A DNA stretch of 64,000 nt from Sacculina carcini (lineage: Eukaryota; Arthropoda; Thecostraca; Sacculinidae). The DNA is taken from contig OU696592.1 in the NCBI GenBank assembly GCA_916048095.2, forward strand, positions 1,076,626-1,140,625. Reading direction: 5' to 3'. The notes beneath the pieces are model-generated. The model was not told where the DNA came from and searched no databases. It saw only the letters and a list, made by a program, of their open reading frames with translations. Positions 57,824-64,000 of this stretch are shown here, one piece after another. Position 1 is the stretch's first letter. Each line of letters starts with the position of its first letter. The translations under genes and the position numbers were made by a program.

Positions 57824-57946
57824 ATGTCGTCGCTGACGGAGAGATTGCAGGCACTGGACAAGATCGAGGCTGACGTGGCCATTGTGCTCAGTCTGGCCAC
57901 CAACGTGCTGCACGAGCTCGGCAAGGACAAACCCAGCATCAAACAG
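57824..57946 (+). CDS. MED11: MED11 exon 1
   Basis: Encodes MSSLTERLQALDKIEADVAI and on to GKDKPSIKQ (41 residues). Matches the N-terminal helix of Mediator subunit 11 (human ERLRALEDIEREIGAILQ). Donor GTGCGT, phase 0. A 68-base (CA)n tract starts 11 bases after the donor. The ATG is the first in frame in the TAGTGGTGACGGTT context. Confidence 0.9.
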
Positions 57947-57954
57947 GTGCGTCA

Positions 57955-57956
<2 letters not shown>

Positions 57957-58024
<68 letters not shown>
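57957..58024. repeat. (CA)n microsatellite in MED11 intron
   Basis: 34 uninterrupted CA units. Confidence 0.97.
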
Positions 58025-58026
<2 letters not shown>

Positions 58027-58109
58027 TCCACCGCTAACTTGCCCTGATTGGTAGTACCTCGTAACGCAGTCACAATCTGTTGTCTGGTGCGTACATTGTT
58101 CCTGTATTT

Positions 58110-58459
58110 GTACTCAGTCATTTGTTTAGCACAGGAGATGAGCTGTGCTCGAACTGTCCTGTCTCCAACCCACCATCTAGTAACCTATCTTCCTTGAAAT
58201 TCCCGGTATTTCACACAATATCCAGTCTTTCTTTTAATGTTCCTACGCTTTTAGCTCCTGCAATATTCTCCCCTAACTGATTCCAGACATCAACACACCT
58301 ATATGGGAAACTATACTTCTCAACATCTCTCAAACATCTAGTCCTTAACAGTTTTTTCATCACCCCTCGAGCCTGAATTATCACAAACTATACAATAATT
58401 CCTATCTAACTTTTGCATACCTATTCTATGTCTAAAACATTAATCAAGTCGCCCCTTAG

Positions 58460-58462
<3 letters not shown>
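58110..58462 (-). mobile_element. LINE 3' fragment in MED11 intron
   Basis: The plus-strand text CGAACTGTCCTGTCTCCAAC and the following segment parallel 33870-34200 (CAGACTGTCCTGTCTCCATA). This is the same LINE family, on the minus strand, more decayed and with no long open frame. Confidence 0.7.

Positions 58463-58548
<86 letters not shown>
58463..58548. repeat. (AT)n then (GT)n microsatellite
   Basis: About 35 AT units followed by GTGTGTGTGTG. Confidence 0.97.
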
Positions 58549-58549
<1 letters not shown>

Positions 58550-58798
58550 GGCTATATATGCTAGGTGAGTTCAGTCTTGTGTTTTCTGCATGTTTGTAGT
58601 TACATGTGATTTTTAATTTGTTGGCAGTTGTAATATGATCAATTACAATGATTTTGCTGAGTTTGTTTGTGTGTGTTGCACCATGATTTTATTATTTGTT
58701 GATTGTGCTGGACGTTTTATGTTGCATGTGTGTTTTCTCAACTGGCCTTGTTCTATTTTGTTTTCATCGCGCTCTGCTGGCATTCCACCGTGTTGCAG

Positions 58799-59131
58799 GT
58801 GGACAACCACTGCAATCAGTTTCTCAAAATGCTCAACACAGTCGAGACAGACCTGGCGCGCCAGATCGCCTACCTCAGCCAGGTGTCCACGGGCCAGCCG
58901 CACGAGGGCAGCTGTTACGCCGCCAGCAAGCAGCTGCAAATGGCCTGGCACCGGCTGCAGCACGCGCGCAATGAGGTGCAGCGAGCTGACAGCCGCCGGG
59001 CGCTGCTCACCACTGTCGTGACGTCACAGGCGCAGCTTCAGCCGGCTGCCGTGCAGGCGGCGCCAGCATCGGCGTCGGGGGGTTCTGTGCAGGCGACGGC
59101 GCCAGTACAAACTGCACCGTGCTCGCAGTAG
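58799..59131 (+). CDS. MED11: MED11 exon 2
   Basis: Acceptor CCGTGTTGCAG. Encodes VDNHCNQFLKMLNTVETDLA, RQIAYLSQVSTGQPHEGSCY and the following helix, then an Ala/Gln/Val/Ser-rich tail to the stop. The STGQPHEGS motif is the hallmark of MED11. The whole protein is 151 residues against 117 in human, the excess being the low-complexity tail. MED11 pairs with MED22 in the Mediator head and helps recruit TFIIH and Pol II. No other Mediator gene is nearby. AATAAA lies at 59419. Confidence 0.92.
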   Translation: MDNHCNQFLKMLNTVETDLARQIAYLSQVSTGQPHEGSCYAASKQLQMAWHRLQHARNEVQRADSRRALLTTVVTSQAQLQPAAVQAAPASASGGSVQATAPVQTAPCSQ

Positions 59132-59418
59132 TGCTGGGCTTAGCGGCCGCTGATGTGAAAAGTGTGTTTTGTTGAGTGTCGCGTTCGGGTTGATTTTATC
59201 GTCACATGTTTTTTGATAGCTAGATTGTGGCGTTCTTCCAAGTTTAATGATAGTGTTCATGTCATTGTGGCTGACAATACGATCTTTGATTATGTTATTT
59301 CCTTAAGTTTTGTATCTGGTTCATCAATTGACCGGACATTATGATTCGTTGTAACGGCGTGTGTTGTGTATATGACATTATGTTGATCGGTGTGGGACCG
59401 TGTTTCCTCACAGCTTCA

Positions 59419-59424
59419 AATAAA
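59419..59424 (+). terminator. Polyadenylation signal of MED11
   Basis: AATAAA 288 bases after the MED11 stop. Confidence 0.55.
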
Positions 59425-59705
59425 TACTGTCTGATATGTGGCGGGGGTTTTGGTTCAGTCGTCAACGCGATGTTTTCCAGTCGAGTGCCGGGCCAACAGA
59501 ACCAGGCGCGTTGCTGTATAACCTAGATATCAGTGTTCACGACGCTAAACCACTTAATACTGGAGCAAATGAAAATTGAAAATAGTATGAAAATAGTTTA
59601 GACATTGTGTCTGGGTTACTCGAAGTATATGAGTTCCCGTGTGGCTCAATAACTTAGGTTGAACTCTCACACTATATCACACTGTGTATCACACATCACT
59701 TGCTA

Positions 59706-59895
59706 CAGTGGCGTCGCCAGGGTTCTTCCAGTGGGGGCTGGAGGGAGGGGGCTGAGCAAAGAGATGCGGATGCTTAGCGAAACATGAGGAACTACACCAG
59801 CGGTGCTCATGATCAGACCTGGTGGTCTCAGGAGAGGCTTGACACAATTGGGATGTTTCCAGCCCTCCAAGCCCCCTGCCTTGGTGCCGCCACTG
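59706..59895. mobile_element. hAT MITE of the CAGTGGCG family
   Basis: Ends CAGTGGCGTCGCCAGGG and CTTGGTGCCGCCACTG are inverted copies. The interior AGCGAAACATGAGGAACTAC matches the MITEs at 43.5 and 44.3 kb. The flanks do not match, so the target duplication has decayed. Confidence 0.82.
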
Positions 59896-59929
59896 GTCAC
59901 GAGCAAAGACCTGCGTCAACGCCATCTAG

Positions 59930-60200
59930 ATACAGCATCTAGTCATCATGTATCTAGATACTGTATCTAGGTATCATGTATCTAGATACAGTATCTAGGT
60001 ATCATGTATCTAGATACAGTATCTAGTCATCATGTATCTAGATATAGTATCTAGGTATCATGTATCTAGATATAGTATCTAGGTATCATGTATCTAGATA
60101 TAGTATCTAGATATCATGTATCTAGATATGGTATCTAGGTATCATGTATCTAGATACAGTATCTAGGTATCATGTATCTAGATACAGTATCTAGATATCA
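59930..60200. repeat. 28-bp minisatellite (ATCTAGATACAGTATCTAGG)
   Basis: About nine units, each with nested palindromes (ATCTAGAT and GATACAGTATC). Confidence 0.95.
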
Positions 60201-60301
60201 TTGCCTGTGCTTGTATGTTTTCTTCTCTTCTGTTCCGCCCATTTCTCGTGCGAATGAGTCATGTGCACCTGCTGTAAATAGATGTCAGGTGCGAGCCTGC
60301 A

Positions 60302-61100
60302 TGTGTACATGTGTATTATCGTCATGATGTGTATTATCGTCATGATGTGTATTATCGTCATGATGTGTATTATCGTCATGATGTGTATTATCGTCATGAT
60401 GTGTATTATCGTCATGATGTGTATTATCGTCATGATGTGTATTATCGTCATGATGTGTATTATCGTCATGATGTGTATTATCGTCATAATGTGTATTATC
60501 TTCTTGATGTGTATTATCGTCATGATGTGTATTATCGTCATGATGTGTATTATCGTCATGATGTGTATTATCGTCATGATGTGTATTATCGTCATGATGT
60601 TTATTATCGTCATGATGTGTATTATCGTCATGATGTGTATTATCTTCTTGATGTGTTTTATCGTCATTATGTGTATTATCATCATGATGTGTATTATCGT
60701 CATGATGTGTATTATCGTCATGATGTGTATTATCGTCATGATGCGTATTATCTTCTTGATGTGTATTATCGTCATGATGTGTATTATCGTCATGATGTAT
60801 ATTATCGTCATGATGTGTATTATCGTCATGATGTGTATTATCGTCATGATGTTTATTATCGTCATAATGTGTATTATCGTCATGATGTGTATTATCGTCA
60901 TGATGTGTATTATCGTCATGATGTGTATTATCGTCATGATGTGTATTATCGTCATGATGTTTATTATCGTCATGATGTGTATTATCGTCATGATGTGTAT
61001 TATCTTCTTGATGTGTTTTATCGTCATGATGTGTATTATCGTCATGATGTGTATTATCGTCATGATGTGTATTATCGTCATGGTGTGTATTATCGTCAGT
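60302..61100. repeat. 18-bp satellite (GTGTATTATCGTCATGAT)
   Basis: About 44 units with CTTCTTGATGTG variants recurring at wider spacing (60490, 60645, 60750, 61005). Long frames are open on both strands and are not genes. Confidence 0.97.
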
Positions 61101-61442
61101 AGCGGCACCAAGGAGGTGCTTGGGGGCTTCAAGCTCCCCAATAGTTCTGACCATGAACATTTCTAGTGTAGTTTCTAGTGTATGTTCGGTAGAGTGACCA
61201 TACGTCTTATATTCGCCGGAAATGTCCCCTTTTTGGGTCTGCTCCGCCTGTCCGCGTTCTTTTCGTGAAATTCTTCAAAGGTGCGGGGTTGATATATTTT
61301 GAGTAGTTAAATTAGATATGCTGCCTCTGTGAGTGTGTGATGGTTTTGTGCGTGCCTGGAAGACATCAACGACAATCGCTTAATTTTTCGCGCGCGAACA
61401 TCAGCCAACAGAACAGCCCCCCACAGGAAAAATCCTGACGCC
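61101..61442. repeat. MITE pieces
   Basis: AGTAGCGGCACCAAGGAGG at 61099 and CCTGACGCCACCCCTG near 61426 are CAGTGGCG-type MITE ends. 61280-61442 pairs with 48630-48825. Confidence 0.55.
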
Positions 61443-61582
61443 ACCCCTGATTAGCGAGAATGTGTATGTGTGTGTTTGTGTGGCGCATGGAAAATCATTT
61501 AAGAAAGCTGCAAACCGTGAAATAATAATGAAATCTGTGAAAAATGAACTATTCAGAGTAAAAAAGTTGATAATCATTGATG

Positions 61583-61652
61583 CAGAGCACAACTCCAAAT
61601 AGCGGAATTTTTTTCGGTCCCTTCGAGTCTGCTATTTGGAGGACTGACTGTA
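61583..61652. mobile_element. Tiny Tigger-like hairpin MITE
   Basis: ACTCCAAATAGCGGAA at the left and CTGCTATTTGGAGGACTGAC at the right form an imperfect inverted repeat, like pogo/Tigger ends. Related ends occur near 16465 and 43378. Confidence 0.5.
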
Positions 61653-62045
61653 CTTTTCAAAGAAGACATTGAGATTTAACAAGAAGCTCAGATAGAGCAC
61701 ACATAAACCTCGTATACAGCTCAGATAAAACAGATATACACAACTACAGGCTAAGAGAGTCGTGTGTCATTACCAGCACGATAACTGGTGAATTCAGGAG
61801 ATGTTGTGAATCTGATCCTTGATCGTAAGATCACCCATTAACACTGGATCAGGTTGGACCCAACAATATTATAATGGTTATATTTACGAATGAGTTGAGT
61901 CTATGTGGAGCTTGAGATTAAACTTCTGCCAAATTTGTTCCATTGTGTCCGTAATTTTGTTTAATTTTGTTAAATCATTGAGTAAAATGTATTGGGGTAT
62001 TAGGGAATAGCAAATTTTTAAAGTAATGTTTAATTTAAGTAATGT
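61653..62045. other. Gene-free stretch
   Basis: Nothing recognised. Confidence 0.3.
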
Positions 62046-62178
62046 TCAAGTTATATTAGTTATATTAGTTATATTAGTTATATTAGTTATATTAGTTATA
62101 TTAGTTATATTAGTTATATTAGTTATATTAGTTATATTAGTTATATTAGTTATATTAGTTATATTAGTTATATATTAG
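62046..62178. repeat. 9-bp tandem repeat (TTATATTAG)
   Basis: About 14 units. Confidence 0.97.
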
Positions 62179-63189
62179 TTAGTTATAAGTTAGTTAATTT
62201 AAGTTATGTTTGTTGTTTAAGTAATGTTGAATTTACTCATTTTCAATTGCAGTCAATTTTTTTATGGCTCCATAAATATTTAGCATATTCTTGCCCTGTT
62301 GGAATATAGAGTAGACATACAGGAACTTTCAACGCCAAAGCTTCAATCGTTCATCACTAACCGATACGTCTTACTAGCTTTATAATACCTTAATTTGCTT
62401 ACAATAAGAATCATAATTCACCTTAAATCGTTCCTTTCTTGATCAATTCCACTGAAGAAACTTCTACCCACATGCAAACACACACACACACATTCTTATT
62501 GGTCTTAATTGATATATGACAACGTTTTCAGACGAAATAATGATTTAATAAAAATATTTCCGTTCAGATGCCGCCTACCACCTGAGCACCAAATGATCGT
62601 AAATTGTAATGATCAACCAAAAACCAAAAATTGTAATGATTGTGGTATTATGTACATTACATTACATTATATTACATATCCTCAAACATAAAACTCGCCT
62701 TTTTCTTGAGGCCAGTAATTGTTCCTTATTCTTTATATCTAACTATATCTAACCTTATTAGCAGTGAAAACATTCACAAAGGAAACGTGTGTATGGCACG
62801 CAATAACACCCATCCCTGTATCAATTGACATTGAGCTGCTACGTAAAAAAAAAATATTTAGCTGTATATGTGTATGTCAATCTAGCCGTATGTGTTTAGG
62901 TCTGTCTGTCTGTCTGTCTGTGTGTGTGTGTATGTGTGTGTTTGTATTATTCTACAAGACTTGAGTCAACACACATAAATGACTCAATTTATTGATATTC
63001 CCAGTGCAAAGTACACTCATTCATCAACGCACGAACTCAGCTAAGACAAATAAAAATTCCACTTTTGCGCTGATGGATGCCTGGCGCCTATTGTGATGAC
63101 GTCTACATCGACTTCAATTCATTAGACTGTTTTCCCTGGCATAGCGTGTCAATCGTAGTCTGTATGGAGCCATATCTCTGTTTACCCAC
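62179..63189. other. Gene-free stretch
   Basis: Short TG and CTGT microsatellites near 62900; no gene. Confidence 0.3.
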
Positions 63190-63195
63190 GTGTCT

Positions 63196-63232
<37 letters not shown>

Positions 63233-63262
63233 TTTATGTATGTGTGTGTGTGTGTGTGTGTG
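63190..63262. repeat. (GTGC)n then (TG)n microsatellite
   Basis: About eight TGCG units, then about ten TG units. Confidence 0.95.
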
Positions 63263-63522
63263 CATCAGTGAAAGTTGGTCTTGCCTTGTGTATGCATACA
63301 ACGTATTACCGAGAATGTTCGCAAACACAGTGATAATGTGGGCTTATATATTGCCCATGAACACACATATTAATACAATAGCACACTCTGATGCACTGCA
63401 TGAGATGTTTCCACATGCACGTTTCTAATTGGTCGACGCTGGTTTTGTGGGCGTGGTCAAAGGTCACGTGGAGTTATCGATCAACAATACAGTGACATAC
63501 AAGCGTCAACAACAACACGTGT
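63263..63522. other. Non-coding stretch
   Basis: Nothing recognised. Confidence 0.25.
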
Positions 63523-63745
63523 ACACATACATGCACACACACACACACATACACACACACATGCACACACACACACACAGATATACATACACTCACATAC
63601 ACATACATACACATGCATACACTCACATACACATACAAATACAAACACACAAACATGCACATACACACATACAGATACATATACAGATACACACACATAC
63701 ACTTACATGCACACACACATACGTATAATCACATACACATACATA
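63523..63745. repeat. CA-rich compound microsatellite
   Basis: Imperfect ACACATAC/ACACACAC/ACAGATAC words. Confidence 0.93.
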
Positions 63746-64000
63746 GAAATTGTTGTAAAATACAGATATTTACTTAGCCATTATTAATCAAATAAACTAG
63801 AAACACACTAATTAATACTTGTATGAAACAAAATGTATCAACAATCAGTACAAAATTCTATAATAAAACTATTTTCCAACACTGGTCTATAGAAATTATT
63901 TGTTACTTGTTATTGAAAGACACTTGATATAAAAAAAATCAGCATTAAAGCTGCCTGCAATCAGCCTAATTAAAACGTCACTTGTGCAATACGCACGCAC
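63746..64000. other. AT-rich end of window
   Basis: No feature recognised. Confidence 0.3.

Noticed and set aside
59341-59526. 61-codon frame downstream of MED11
   Set aside because: Lies across the MED11 polyadenylation signal; no motif.
60191-61166. Four frames of about 260-316 codons
   Set aside because: 18-base satellite.

Overview
This is an invertebrate animal nuclear locus. The evidence is interrupted genes with GT/GC-AG introns, tRNA-derived SINEs, LINEs, hAT-type MITEs, LTR-element fossils and very abundant micro- and minisatellites. The taxon cannot be fixed from the sequence. Short CCTAA runs at 25034 and 47992 are too small to use. Gene models below are hand-built from reading frame, splice sites and family resemblance; none has been checked against transcripts or databases.

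Layout. 1-3.2 kb: two spliced exons (minus strand) of a secreted-looking Gly/Met/Pro repeat protein, beside a tRNA-derived SINE. 3.2-19.9 kb: a repeat graveyard. It holds more SINE copies, a small LTR-flanked element (5922-7487), two copies of a 1.34 kb repeat flanking a Ty3/Gypsy fossil with its 3' LTR, and a 3 kb insertion inside the second copy. 20.0-24.2 kb: a nearly full-length CR1/L2-type LINE with a PHD-finger ORF1. 25.2-25.9 kb: a second LINE tail. 26.5-40.0 kb: a complete Tweety-family (TTYH) membrane channel gene on the plus strand, 13 coding exons, with four CRE palindromes just upstream of the ATG and a choice of two C-termini. 40.9-45.2 kb: a decayed LINE and several hAT MITEs with perfect 8-bp target duplications. 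45.27-46.09 kb: a two-finger PLAG-type zinc-finger protein. 47.3-50.1 kb: another MITE and a 20-bp satellite. 50.65-52.29 kb: an uninterrupted POT1 (telomere end-binding) gene on the minus strand, whose 5' edge abuts a 4 kb 21-bp satellite. 57.8-59.1 kb: MED11 (Mediator subunit) in two exons, divergent from POT1. 59.1-64 kb: satellites, MITE pieces and microsatellites.

The host genes act in unrelated processes: anion/volume-regulated or lipid-interacting membrane protein, transcription factor, telomere capping, and Mediator. They form no pathway. The strongest unusual signal is in the Tweety gene. Its 3' splice sites are almost all preceded by long (TG)n tracts instead of pyrimidine tracts, while the other spliced genes in the window have ordinary acceptors. 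The same gene shows a candidate GC-AG intron, a minisatellite that has multiplied one acceptor seven times, and a splice choice that adds or omits a PPPY motif.
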